A stretch of DNA of 64,000 nt from the NCBI GenBank assembly GCA_947623185.1, contig CANQGL010000005.1, positions 1 through 64,000 of the forward strand. Reading direction: 5' to 3'. Shown in pieces: positions 24,989 through 34,594 of the stretch. Source of the stretch: an uncultured Lachnospiraceae bacterium (GTDB taxonomy: Bacteria; Bacillota; Clostridia; Lachnospirales; Lachnospiraceae). Numbering within the stretch: the stretch's first letter is position 1; each line of letters opens with the position of its first letter. A program made the position numbers and the translations under genes. Under the pieces are notes generated by a model that searched no databases, was not told the DNA's origin, and was given only the letters and a program-made list of their open reading frames with translations.

Positions 24989-25942
24989 TTATTCACACAA
25001 AAAGCATGATACGAAATGTCCCGGGCTGATCTCCTTAAGCTCAGGCTCTTCGCCGCGGCAGCGGTCAGTCGCATGCGGGCAGCGGTTTGCAAACCGGCAT
25101 GCAGCCGGCGGCTCGATCGGCGATGTGATCTCGCCCTTCAGCAGGATACGTTCCCTGCGGTCGTCGAGCGACGGGATCGGGATAGCCGACAGCAAAGCCT
25201 GCGTATAGGGATGCGTCGGATGGGCGAACAGCTCGTCCGAGGACGCCTTCTCGATCAGTTTGCCGAGGTACATAACGGCGATGTCATCCGAGAAGTGGTA
25301 AACGACCGACAGGTCATGCGTGATGAACATGTAGGTCAGCCCCAGATTTCTCTGCAGCTCCTTCATCAGGTTCAGGATCTGCGCCTGGATCGAAACGTCC
25401 AGAGCGGAGACCGGCTCGTCGCAGACGATGAACTTCGGATTCAGCGCCAGCGCGCGGGCAATACCGATCCTCTGGCGGCGGCCGCCGTCCAGCTCGTGCG
25501 GGTATGTGTTGATCAGACGGGCCGCAAGACCGACTGTTTCCATCAGTTCAAGGACACGCTCGGTCTGTTTCTTCGGGTCCGTGATGATCTTGTTGATCTT
25601 TAACGGGTCCGCGATGGCCTGGCCGACCGTTTTACGCGGGTTCAGGCTGGAAAACGGATCCTGGAAGATGATCTGCATCTCCGCACGTTTTTTGCGCATC
25701 TGCTCTTTGGTGAGCTTTGCAACGTCCTCGCCCTCAAAGAGCACCTCGCCGGCGGTCGGCTCGAGCAGACGCAGGATCGCGCGGCCGGTCGTGGATTTTC
25801 CGCATCCGGACTCGCCTACGACGCCGAGCGTCTTACCTCTGTCGATGGTAAAGGTGACATCATCAACTGCGTGCAGCATTCCTCTGGGAGTCTTAAAATA
25901 TTTTTTCAGATTCCTTACATCAAGCAACGGCTGTGTGCTCAT
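24989..25942 (-). CDS. oppF: Oligopeptide/dipeptide ABC transporter ATP-binding protein, F type
   Basis: A 317-residue ATPase with Walker [10 protein letters not shown] near residue 40, Walker [13 protein letters not shown], and the C-terminal oligopeptide-transporter extension with its cysteine cluster ([14 protein letters not shown]). The ABC signature reads LDGGRRQ instead of LSGGQRQ, a substitution in the motif that contacts ATP of the partner subunit. It pairs with the D-type subunit, whose gene overlaps by four bases. Confidence 0.94.
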   Translation of the reverse strand: MSTQPLLDVRNLKKYFKTPRGMLHAVDDVTFTIDRGKTLGVVGESGCGKSTTGRAILRLLEPTAGEVLFEGEDVAKLTKEQMRKKRAEMQIIFQDPFSSLNPRKTVGQAIADPLKINKIITDPKKQTERVLELMETVGLAARLINTYPHELDGGRRQRIGIARALALNPKFIVCDEPVSALDVSIQAQILNLMKELQRNLGLTYMFITHDLSVVYHFSDDIAVMYLGKLIEKASSDELFAHPTHPYTQALLSAIPIPSLDDRRERILLKGEITSPIEPPAACRFANRCPHATDRCRGEEPELKEISPGHFVSCFLCE

Positions 25943-26961
25943 CGTATGTTCACCTTCCCTTCGTTGATATTGTCTTTATTATACAGGTGACATTCGACAT
26001 AATGCGTGTCGGTCCGGTAGACCCTCTGCGGCTTCTCGGTCTTGCAGATCTCCATCGCGTAATCGCAGCGCGGGCAGAACGCGCAGCCCTTCGGCAGGTT
26101 GCTCGGATCGGGCATCAGGCCCTTGATGGGCTTTAATTCCGCCTCACGGTTGCCGATATGCGGCAGGGAGTTGAACAGGCCTTCCGTGTAGGGATGACGG
26201 GTGTTCTTGAAGATATCCTCAAGCGTTCCGTGCTCAATGACGCGGCCGGCGTAGATGACCGAGACCTTGTCGCAGATCTCGGCAACGATACCGAGGTCGT
26301 GCGTGATCATAAGCATCGAGGTGTTGTACTTTTCACGGAGCCCTCTCATCATCTCAAGCACCTGCGCCTGGATCGTAACGTCGAGAGCCGTCGTCGGCTC
26401 GTCGGCGATCAGAAGCGCCGGGTTGCAGGCCAGCGCCATCGCGATAACGACACGCTGTTTCATACCGCCGGAGAACTGGTGCGGATACTCGCTTCCGCGG
26501 TTTCCGGGAATGCCGACCAGCTCAAGCATTTCGCGGGCACGCTGCAGATGTTCCTGATGGGTCCCTTTTTCATGCAGCTTGATGACCTCGGCGATCTGAT
26601 CCTCGACCGTCATGACCGGGTCGAGGGAGGTCATCGGGTCCTGGAAGATCATCGCGACCTTCTTGCCGCGGACCGCATGGAGCTCCTTATCGGACATCTT
26701 AAGAACGTCTTCGCCATCCAGCTTGATGGAACCGTCGACGATGACTCCCGGCGGATCCGGGATCAGACGGAGCAGGGCCAGTCCGGTCGTCGTCTTGCCC
26801 GCTCCGGTCTCTCCGACCAGGCCGAGCGTCTTTCCGGGCTCGATCTCAAGGTCGAGGCCGTTCAGCGCATGTACGGTGCCGTAATCGGTTCGGAATTCAA
26901 CGACAAGATTCTTGATCTCGGCCGTAAGGGTTTTCTCATTCTTTTTCACGTCTTCACTCAT
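25939..26961 (-). CDS. oppD: Oligopeptide/dipeptide ABC transporter ATP-binding protein, D type
   Basis: A 340-residue ATPase. Walker A is [11 protein letters not shown], the signature FSGGMKQR, and Walker [13 protein letters not shown]. The C-terminal extension ends with the cysteine motif [11 protein letters not shown] typical of Opp/Dpp D subunits, which in some members binds an Fe-S cluster. It would energise peptide uptake with the F subunit. The gene follows the OppC-type permease by 12 bases. Confidence 0.94.
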   Translation of the reverse strand: MSEDVKKNEKTLTAEIKNLVVEFRTDYGTVHALNGLDLEIEPGKTLGLVGETGAGKTTTGLALLRLIPDPPGVIVDGSIKLDGEDVLKMSDKELHAVRGKKVAMIFQDPMTSLDPVMTVEDQIAEVIKLHEKGTHQEHLQRAREMLELVGIPGNRGSEYPHQFSGGMKQRVVIAMALACNPALLIADEPTTALDVTIQAQVLEMMRGLREKYNTSMLMITHDLGIVAEICDKVSVIYAGRVIEHGTLEDIFKNTRHPYTEGLFNSLPHIGNREAELKPIKGLMPDPSNLPKGCAFCPRCDYAMEICKTEKPQRVYRTDTHYVECHLYNKDNINEGKVNIR

Positions 26962-26973
26962 CTTCGTACCTCC

Positions 26974-27864
26974 TTAGCGCAGTCTCGGATCAAGCGCATC
27001 TCTTAAGCCGTCGCCCAGCAGGTTGAGGGCCAGGATGGTGATCATGATCGCAAGTCCCGGGAACATGCACATGTAGCTGTAGTCGCGGATGTAGGCACGC
27101 GCGGAGGACAGCATGGCGCCCCACTCGGGCTGCGGAGCCGGGATACCCAGGCCAATGAAGGAAAGTCCTGCGATGGACAGGATGATGGTGGCAACTTCCA
27201 GCGTGGTCTGGACGATGATCGGTGCCAGGGAGTTCGGAAGCACGTCATGGAAGATGATCGACGCGTCCTTCGCTCCGATCGCACGGGCCGCTTCGACATA
27301 CTCCGCATCCCTGACCGTTATTACCGCACCGCGGACAACACGGGAGAAACGTGGGATCGTCGCTATCGCCTCGGCGATGACCAGATTTCGGATCGAGTTT
27401 CCGAGCGAAGCCACGATACAGATCGCAAGCAGCGTTCCGGGGATCGCAAGGAAGATATCCATGATACGCATGATGATCATATCGACCTTACCGCCGAAGT
27501 AAGCGGCGGACGAACCGAAGATCAGTCCGAAGACCAGTGCGATGGCAACGGTCGTAACGCCGATCGAGATCGAGGTAAACGTTGCGTACATCGTACGGAT
27601 AAAGATATCACGGCCCAGTTCGTCGGTACCGAACCAGTGCTGTGCCGACGGCCACTGAAGCGTGCTCGAGTAATCGGCTTTGATGACCTGCGTATCGTAA
27701 TCGAAAATAACAGGAGAAAGGATACCGATCAATACCAGGATAACGACGATCGCGAGACCGATGAGCGCCGTTTTGTTACGGCACAGCCGGGTCCAGACAT
27801 CGGCAAGCTGACTTTTTTTCTTGACAGGAGCATTTTCCTGTACGTCTTTTTTTGTACTCATCAT
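26974..27864 (-). CDS. oppC: Peptide ABC transporter permease, C type
   Basis: A 296-residue inner-membrane permease with an N-terminal helix (about residues 34-56) and five further segments. The EAA loop is EAARAIGAKDASIIFHDVLPNS, shortened here to EAARAIGAKDASI. The GTDELGRDIF motif after the first helix marks the DppC/OppC group. It forms the channel with the B-type permease encoded 11 bases upstream. Confidence 0.94.
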   Translation of the reverse strand: MMSTKKDVQENAPVKKKSQLADVWTRLCRNKTALIGLAIVVILVLIGILSPVIFDYDTQVIKADYSSTLQWPSAQHWFGTDELGRDIFIRTMYATFTSISIGVTTVAIALVFGLIFGSSAAYFGGKVDMIIMRIMDIFLAIPGTLLAICIVASLGNSIRNLVIAEAIATIPRFSRVVRGAVITVRDAEYVEAARAIGAKDASIIFHDVLPNSLAPIIVQTTLEVATIILSIAGLSFIGLGIPAPQPEWGAMLSSARAYIRDYSYMCMFPGLAIMITILALNLLGDGLRDALDPRLR

Positions 27865-27875
27865 TCTCCTCCTTC

Positions 27876-28805
27876 CTATTTGTACTGCGCTTTGATACGC
27901 GGATCAATGAAGCCGTATATCACGTCTACGGCCAGATTGACAAGGGCGAACGTGATCGCGAATACGATGATACAGCCCATAACGGAGGGAATATCACGCC
28001 CCTGGATCGACTGTACCATGTACCGCCCGATCCCGGGCCATGCGAATACGGATTCGGTAAGGACCGCGCCGCCGAGCATGGAACCGATCTGCAGGCCGAT
28101 GATGGTCGTAGTCGGGATCAGAGCGTTGCGCAGCGCGTGTTGGGTGATAACTTCGCGCTCCGGAAGGCCCTTTGCACGCACGGTGCGGATATAATCCTGA
28201 CGGATCGTCTCCAGCATGGAGCTTCGCGTTGTTCTCGCGATAGCGGCCATATGCTGGAAGCCCAGGGCAATGGCAGGCAAGGCCAGACTCTTGATCCCCT
28301 GGTCGGCGCCCGAGACCGGGAACCAGCCCAATTTAACGGAGAAGAACAGGATCAGCAGCAGACCCAGCCAGAATACAGGTATTGAGATACCTAGCAATGA
28401 TATGAACATGCTGATGCCGTCGAACAGTGTGTTTTGTTTGATCGCCGCGATCACACCGAGCGGAAGCGCCAGAAGAACGGAAATGATCGTCGCAGCCACC
28501 GCAAGGAGCGCGGTATCCGGCATACGGGCTCCGATCTCCTCTCCGACCGGATCACCGGTCTTATAGGAAGTGCCGAGATCTCCGTGCAACAGGCCGACCA
28601 TGTAACGTCCGTAACGGACAAAGAAGGGATCGTCCAGTCCCATCTGTTCTCTCAGAGCTATGATATCCTCCGGACGTGCCTGCTCGCCCAGGATCGTCTT
28701 GGCGGGGTCGCCGGGAGCGAGATCCAGAATGAAGAACACCAGCAGGGTGACTCCGAGCAGGACCGGGATCAGTGCGATGAGACGTTTGATGATAAATTTA
28801 ATCAT
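27876..28805 (-). CDS. oppB: Peptide ABC transporter permease, B type
   Basis: A 309-residue permease with the canonical N-terminus (IKRLIALIPVLLGVTLLVFF), the LAPGDPA motif and the C-terminal DVIYGFIDPRIK. The EAA-like loop RTVRAKGLPEREVI is present. Six membrane helices are expected. It is separated from the binding-protein gene by 150 bases that contain a stem-loop. Confidence 0.94.
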   Translation of the reverse strand: MIKFIIKRLIALIPVLLGVTLLVFFILDLAPGDPAKTILGEQARPEDIIALREQMGLDDPFFVRYGRYMVGLLHGDLGTSYKTGDPVGEEIGARMPDTALLAVAATIISVLLALPLGVIAAIKQNTLFDGISMFISLLGISIPVFWLGLLLILFFSVKLGWFPVSGADQGIKSLALPAIALGFQHMAAIARTTRSSMLETIRQDYIRTVRAKGLPEREVITQHALRNALIPTTTIIGLQIGSMLGGAVLTESVFAWPGIGRYMVQSIQGRDIPSVMGCIIVFAITFALVNLAVDVIYGFIDPRIKAQYK

Positions 28806-28841
28806 GCCTTACATCCCTCTCCTTTCTTTTAATTATATGAA

Positions 28842-28878
28842 AGCAGGGACCAGCCCTTTGTCAGGGCAGATCCCTGCT
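28842..28878 (-). terminator. Stem-loop between the binding-protein and permease genes
   Basis: An outer 8-bp stem AGCAGGGA / TCCCTGCT (28842-28849 with 28871-28878) encloses a second GCCCT/AGGGC stem. On the minus strand it is followed by TTCATATAATT, not a clean T-run. Such elements commonly let the binding-protein part of the transcript accumulate above the permease part. Confidence 0.6.
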
Positions 28879-28955
28879 CCTTTTGTGCATGACAGTCCGT
28901 TAAGCATTATCTACGGACGCCGTACGGTATTTCTTTATAAGTCTTATACAGGAAC

Positions 28956-30551
28956 TTAGTTCCAGCTGAACTGCTCGTAGTAGGTCGTTCCGCCTGCGTT
29001 GCAGTTGAAGCCCTTCAGAGCGGAGTTGTAAGCACGGGTGTTGTTTCTCATGTACAGCGGCACCTGCGGGCAGTTCTCGTTGATCATCTTGTTGAACTCC
29101 GTAACGAGCTTCTCGTTCTCGGCCGGATCAACAGTAGCCTGGATCTTGTCGATCAGTTCATCGATCTCCGGGATGTTGGTACGGGTCTTGTTGGAAGCGT
29201 TGATGGAGTTGGAGTGGTAAACGCCCTTCGCGTACGCAAGCAGGGAATCGGAGGTGTATCCACCGATGGCCGCCTCATAGTCGCCGGTCTGGGTAACGTC
29301 AAGGTATGTAGCAAGGTCAAGGGTCTCAAGCGTGACGTCGATGCCGAGATTGTCCTTTAAGCAGCTCTGGATAACCTGGCCGGCACGGAGCTTGGTATCA
29401 TCGGAGCAGATTATAGCAAATCCGCAATCCGCCGGATTAAGACCGGACTCCTCAAGATACTTCTTAGCCTGCTCGGGATCGTAGGTCGGAGCGCCCTCGG
29501 AAGTCGTGCCCGGGAAGCAGTCCGGAACCATGCAGTCAACTACGCTGGCTTCGCCGTTCATAGCGACCTGGACGATAGCAGCCTTGTCGATCGCGGAAGC
29601 GATGGCCTTACGGAAGTTGATGTTGTTGAACGGAGCGATCTCGTTGTTGATCATCATGAAGTTGTGGGAGGTTCCCGCCGAAGAGAATACGGTGATGTCA
29701 GGATTGTCCTGCATTCTCGCAACGTCGGTGGTCTCTACTTCAACGATCAGGTCAGCCTCGCCGGCCTCAAGAGCCATGGTACGGGAGGATCCTTCCGGAA
29801 TGATCTTCCAGATAACTTTCTTGATCGGGGGCTCGCCGCCGAAGTAATCTTCGAAAGCTTCGAGCTCAATGCTCTCGCCCTTGTTCCAGGCAACCATCTT
29901 GTAGGGGCCGGTTCCGATCGGTTCTTTGTTGAAGTCATGTCCGCTCTCGATCAGGTCAGCCGGAAGGATGCAGTTGCCGTGATGGCAAAGGTCCATCAGA
30001 AGGCCGGACTGCGGTCCGTCGGTCGTGATCTTTACGGTATAATCGTCAACGATGTCGATCGTACCGGTGGACTGACCGTACTGAGCAACCTGCGGTGAAT
30101 TCTTGCAGAGCTCGAGGGACGCCTTAACGTCCTTGGCGGTCATTTCCTCGCCGTTGTGGAACTTGACGCCCTTCTTTAAGTGGAAGAGCCACTCGGTGTC
30201 GCTGACGATCTCGTAGTCCTCTACCAGATCCGGAACCGGGGAAAGGTTCTCATCCGACTTGAAAAGGCCGCTGTAGGTCATTTTGTTCAGATAATCGCCG
30301 GCTACCGCGTTATGGTCAACGGAGGTAACACTGGGCGTTTCGTTTGCAGTCGCAAGGATCAGGGTATCCTTTCCGGCGGTTTCACTGGAACCGCTCTGTT
30401 CTGCTGCCGCAGCCGTAGTGGAAGCGGTGTTTCCGCCTGCCGCTGCGGTGGTGCTGGAACTGGAGCTCGATCCGCCGCCGCAGCCTGCCATCAGGCCAAC
30501 CGCGAGAGACATCGCCAGTACCGGAGCCAAAACGCGCGAAAATCTTTTCAT
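28956..30551 (-). CDS. oppA: Peptide ABC transporter substrate-binding lipoprotein
   Basis: A 531-residue family-5 solute-binding protein. The signal peptide ends in the lipobox LMAGC near residue 24, followed by a Ser/Thr/Gly/Ala-rich linker to about residue 55, so it is tethered to the outer face of the membrane. The mature domain has the SBP_bac_5 features (LKKGVKFHNGEEMTAKDV, EPIGTGPYKMV). It captures peptides for the OppBCDF transporter encoded downstream. It is the first gene of the operon, directly after a consensus promoter. Confidence 0.94.
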   Translation of the reverse strand: MKRFSRVLAPVLAMSLAVGLMAGCGGGSSSSSSTTAAAGGNTASTTAAAAEQSGSSETAGKDTLILATANETPSVTSVDHNAVAGDYLNKMTYSGLFKSDENLSPVPDLVEDYEIVSDTEWLFHLKKGVKFHNGEEMTAKDVKASLELCKNSPQVAQYGQSTGTIDIVDDYTVKITTDGPQSGLLMDLCHHGNCILPADLIESGHDFNKEPIGTGPYKMVAWNKGESIELEAFEDYFGGEPPIKKVIWKIIPEGSSRTMALEAGEADLIVEVETTDVARMQDNPDITVFSSAGTSHNFMMINNEIAPFNNINFRKAIASAIDKAAIVQVAMNGEASVVDCMVPDCFPGTTSEGAPTYDPEQAKKYLEESGLNPADCGFAIICSDDTKLRAGQVIQSCLKDNLGIDVTLETLDLATYLDVTQTGDYEAAIGGYTSDSLLAYAKGVYHSNSINASNKTRTNIPEIDELIDKIQATVDPAENEKLVTEFNKMINENCPQVPLYMRNNTRAYNSALKGFNCNAGGTTYYEQFSWN

Positions 30552-30576
30552 AGTACATCTCTCCTCTTATTTTATT

Positions 30577-30599
30577 TGCATGGTCAAAGACCAGATGCA
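30577..30599 (-). promoter_or_regulatory. Inverted repeat in the leader of the peptide operon
   Basis: TGCATGGTC / GACCAGATGCA arms (30577-30599) around AAA form a short hairpin or operator between the promoter and the oppA start. It could be a repressor site or a 5' stabilising hairpin; nothing decides between them. Confidence 0.4.
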
Positions 30600-30638
30600 G
30601 CGTACTAAAGTGAAAAATATAATGGATATAACATGTAA

Positions 30639-30667
30639 ATTATAGCAGAGCAATGTGCTAAAGTCAA
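30639..30667 (-). promoter_or_regulatory. Sigma-A promoter of the peptide-utilisation operon
   Basis: On the minus strand TTGACT (30667-30662) and TATAAT (30644-30639) are 17 bases apart, near consensus. The start site would fall about 80 bases before the oppA ATG. I see no other promoter of this quality until 17.2 kb. Confidence 0.85.
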
Positions 30668-30714
30668 GTAATAATTGCTCGTTTCCGGTGAAATTGTCAG
30701 TTTTCGCCGTGACG

Positions 30715-32270
<1,556 letters not shown>

Positions 32271-32322
32271 CAGGATCTTGTATTTTTTATCCGCCGCGTC
32301 CGCAAACGGTCCCGCTGTGTTT

Positions 32323-33411
32323 TCATCCGGCCGCGTCCGCAAACAGTTCCGGCGAAAAGCATGCCGCCGCCACCGTCACCCCGTCCCCGGAGCGCTTCGG
32401 TATCAGGATCCGGCCCGTCCCGGCCACCTCAAGGCAGGCGGCTACGGCGGCCCGTTCGCAGACGTTCCCCACTCCCGTCGTCCTGCGCACGAATTCCGAT
32501 TCCGCAAAGCGTCCCGGCACCTTAAGGAGTTCGTCTCCCGTATACGTCAGAAACGGGACGCCAAGCTCCGCCGAGAGCTCGCAGATTCCCGTTTCCCCAT
32601 GCTTTAAGTCGATGCTCGCCAGCGCGCAGACGCTGCGGGGATCGACATGATTCTTTTCCAGTATATCGTTGATCCGTTCTTTCAGCCTGGCGGCCGGCGT
32701 GCCTCTCCGGCAGCCGATCCCCACCGTCACGCAGCGCGGGATCAGTTTGAGGACGCGCCCCGCGCCCGCACGCCGCTTTTTGGCGACCGTGATCCAGAGG
32801 TTCGTTCTGCAGATCGTATCGGGGTGAAGTTCCGGCGGCACGGTCCCGTCGAGCGGGAAGTCGCAGAACAGTCCGACCGGTTCTCCCGCCAGGATATCTG
32901 CGGAGACGGCTTTCGCAAGCTTTCTGTCGTCGATCGCAAGGCCGTGCGCCCGCGCGAAAACGTCGACCGCAAATTTCCCGTTCACATCCGTGGCCGTCGT
33001 GACGACCGGCTGGGCGTGCAGGCGTCCGGCCAGAAAGACACCCAGTTCGTTCGCCCCACCGGCGTGCCCGGAAAGCAGCGGGATCACGAATCCCGCTCCC
33101 TCGTCGATCGCGAGAACGGCCGGATCCGTAAATTTGTCCTTAAGATGCGGCGCCACCGCGCGCACCGCGATCCCGCAGGCCCCGATAAAGATCAGCGCGT
33201 CGTCCGCGGGGAACCGTTCCCCGGCCCATGACGAAAGGCCGCCCTCCCGGACCGGTGCGAAACTCACCGAGCGGTCCGCGGAAGCGGCCTGAAGCGCATA
33301 TTTGCCCATCACGAACGGCTGCGCCGTATGGCCCGCCGCCGTGAGGATCCGCACAAGTGTCTTTTCCGTCTGAAATCCGCGTTCCGTAAAACAGATCAAA
33401 GAGATTCGCAT
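32323..33411 (-). CDS. cbiG: Cobalt-precorrin-5A hydrolase CbiG
   Basis: A 362-residue protein that opens the lactone ring of cobalt-precorrin-5A in anaerobic cobalamin synthesis. The N-terminal and central CbiG domains hold the conserved IFIGACGIAVRAVAP, LLSGHAGGANEL and TTATDVNGKFAVDVFA stretches; the C-terminal domain starts at VTVGIGCRRGTP. No other cbi gene lies in the window, so it is detached from the pathway cluster. SD GGAGGAA precedes the ATG, and a consensus promoter with a palindromic -10 lies directly upstream. Confidence 0.93.
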   Translation of the reverse strand: MRISLICFTERGFQTEKTLVRILTAAGHTAQPFVMGKYALQAASADRSVSFAPVREGGLSSWAGERFPADDALIFIGACGIAVRAVAPHLKDKFTDPAVLAIDEGAGFVIPLLSGHAGGANELGVFLAGRLHAQPVVTTATDVNGKFAVDVFARAHGLAIDDRKLAKAVSADILAGEPVGLFCDFPLDGTVPPELHPDTICRTNLWITVAKKRRAGAGRVLKLIPRCVTVGIGCRRGTPAARLKERINDILEKNHVDPRSVCALASIDLKHGETGICELSAELGVPFLTYTGDELLKVPGRFAESEFVRRTTGVGNVCERAAVAACLEVAGTGRILIPKRSGDGVTVAAACFSPELFADAAG

Positions 33412-33425
33412 ATGATTCCTCCTGC

Positions 33426-33458
33426 ATCCATTATAATGGATCGCGGGCGATCTTTCAA
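33426..33458 (-). promoter_or_regulatory. cbiG promoter with palindromic operator over the -10
   Basis: TTGAAA (33458-33453) and TATAAT (33435-33430) on the minus strand are 17 bases apart. The -10 is the centre of a perfect 16-base palindrome, ATCCATTATAATGGAT (33426-33441), so a dimeric repressor site is plausible. Confidence 0.75.
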
Positions 33459-33461
33459 TGT

Positions 33462-33674
33462 TTATTTTCCTCCTTCGGATATTCCCGTTTCCTCTCTCCT
33501 GCGTCTGGCGATCAGGCCGCCGATCCGCCCGCTTTCCTTTGCGGTCAGACAGCGCCAGCCCCCGGCGATCACTTTGTCCGCCAGCCCCAGTTCCGTGGCG
33601 ATCTCAAATTTCAGCCGCTCCTCCGGTTTGATGTTGTCCGGATCGAACGGCTCGTCCTTTTTCCGTTTCGGCAT
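33462..33674 (-). CDS. Small acid-soluble spore protein, alpha/beta-type family
   Basis: A 70-residue protein. The core EIATELGLADKV and GWRCLTAKESGRIGGLIARR matches the SASP alpha/beta layout (E-I-A-x-E-LG, then a Gly-Trp and GRIGG helix) of the shorter clostridial class with the GW motif in place of the classical GGxxTSRxNGxVGG. The EIA-E site is where GPR protease cleaves at germination; gpr lies at 54-55 kb. It would coat and protect forespore DNA. SD GGAGGAA precedes the ATG, with a possible forespore promoter upstream. Confidence 0.85.
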   Translation of the reverse strand: MPKRKKDEPFDPDNIKPEERLKFEIATELGLADKVIAGGWRCLTAKESGRIGGLIARRRREETGISEGGK

Positions 33675-33702
33675 ACGGTTCCTCCTTTCCTTCCGCAGGA
33701 AA

Positions 33703-33730
33703 AGTATACCCCAATTATTGCCATTTATAC
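33703..33730 (-). promoter_or_regulatory. Possible forespore (sigma-F/G) promoter of the SASP gene
   Basis: On the minus strand GTATA (33730-33726) and GGGTATACT (33711-33703) are 14 bases apart, which resembles the sigma-F class (GYWTA with GG-rich -10), with spacing one base shorter than ideal. Confidence 0.4.
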
Positions 33731-33734
33731 AGAT

Positions 33735-33806
33735 TCGGCAAAAAACTGCCGGATTTTACAAAAAGCCGCACGGATTTACCAAAAACAGCTTCATTTTACA
33801 GAAAAT
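33735..33806 (+). promoter_or_regulatory. 20-bp periodic direct repeats upstream of the LytTR regulator
   Basis: TTTACA/C followed by an A-rich stretch recurs at 33755, 33775 and 33795, exactly 20 bases apart, with a weaker TCGGCAAAAAA in register at 33735. LytTR proteins bind pairs of direct repeats about two helical turns apart, so autoregulation is likely. A weak promoter (TTAAAA at 33810, TATGCT at 33833, 17-base spacer) follows. Confidence 0.5.
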
Positions 33807-33871
33807 CCCTTAAAAAATACCCATTTCCGTGATATGCTATTAAAGTGAAACTTTATCTAAGGAGATCTGTC

Positions 33872-34594
33872 ATGAACATTGCGATCATTGATGATAATCA
33901 GGAGGACCGTTCCCTTCTTCTCGGATATTTTGACGAATATTTCAAGCAGTTCCCGATCTATAAGACCATTCAGGTGTTTGATTCCGGCGAATCATTTATG
34001 AGATCATGGAAAAAGGGCGCGTTCGATTTTATCTTTATCGATATTGTTCTCGGAGACAGCAACGGCGTTGAGATCGCCGGGCGCATCCGCCAGGACGATC
34101 CCGACTGTCTGATCATCTTCAGCAGCGTAAGCAGCGAGTACGGCGTGCAGAGCTACCGGGTCCGCGCGTTCGACTATCTCCTCAAGCCCTACTCCTATGC
34201 GCAGTTTAAGGCGACCCTCGATCTGTGCCACAAAGAATTCCAGAAACACGGGAAATTCATCGAAGTAAAGGAAAGCAGGACCTATGTCAAGATCCTGCTG
34301 GACGATATCATCTTTACCGATTATTTTAATCACTATATTCAGATCCATACCCGGCAGCGCGTGGTCAAATCGTATCTGCGCTTTGAGGCGTTCGCTCCAA
34401 TGCTGCTCGCTTACCCGCAGTTCCTCTGCTGCTACCGCAACTGTATCATCAATATGGATAAAGTGAGCAGCGTCGAGAAATTCGACTTCGTCATGAACAC
34501 CAGGGAACATGTCCCGATCACCCGCGCGGAACGCAGGGCGATCTATCAGCAGTATGCCGATTATCAGTTTAACAAACTGAGTGGAGGTGTCTGA
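33872..34594 (+). CDS. LytTR-family response regulator
   Basis: A 240-residue regulator. The receiver domain (about 1-120) starts MNIAIIDDNQEDR, the phospho-acceptor Asp is in FDFIFIDIVLGD near residue 56, and FDYLLKPYSYAQF gives the conserved Lys. The LytTR DNA-binding domain (about 135-235) contains the typical FLCCYRNCIINMDKV segment. ATG at 33872 has AAGGAG seven bases ahead; the earlier in-frame ATG at 33845 does not. It pairs with the histidine kinase gene that begins at the very next base, like the AgrA/AgrC type of system. Confidence 0.92.
   Translation: MNIAIIDDNQEDRSLLLGYFDEYFKQFPIYKTIQVFDSGESFMRSWKKGAFDFIFIDIVLGDSNGVEIAGRIRQDDPDCLIIFSSVSSEYGVQSYRVRAFDYLLKPYSYAQFKATLDLCHKEFQKHGKFIEVKESRTYVKILLDDIIFTDYFNHYIQIHTRQRVVKSYLRFEAFAPMLLAYPQFLCCYRNCIINMDKVSSVEKFDFVMNTREHVPITRAERRAIYQQYADYQFNKLSGGV

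Noticed and set aside
30552-30714. A possible riboswitch in the leader of the peptide operon
   Set aside because: Only a single short dyad is present; no multi-helix junction or known conserved bases were seen.
33735-33806. CRISPR-like spacing of the TTTAC repeats
   Set aside because: Units are only six to eleven bases with 20-base period and there are no cas genes; a regulator site is far more likely.
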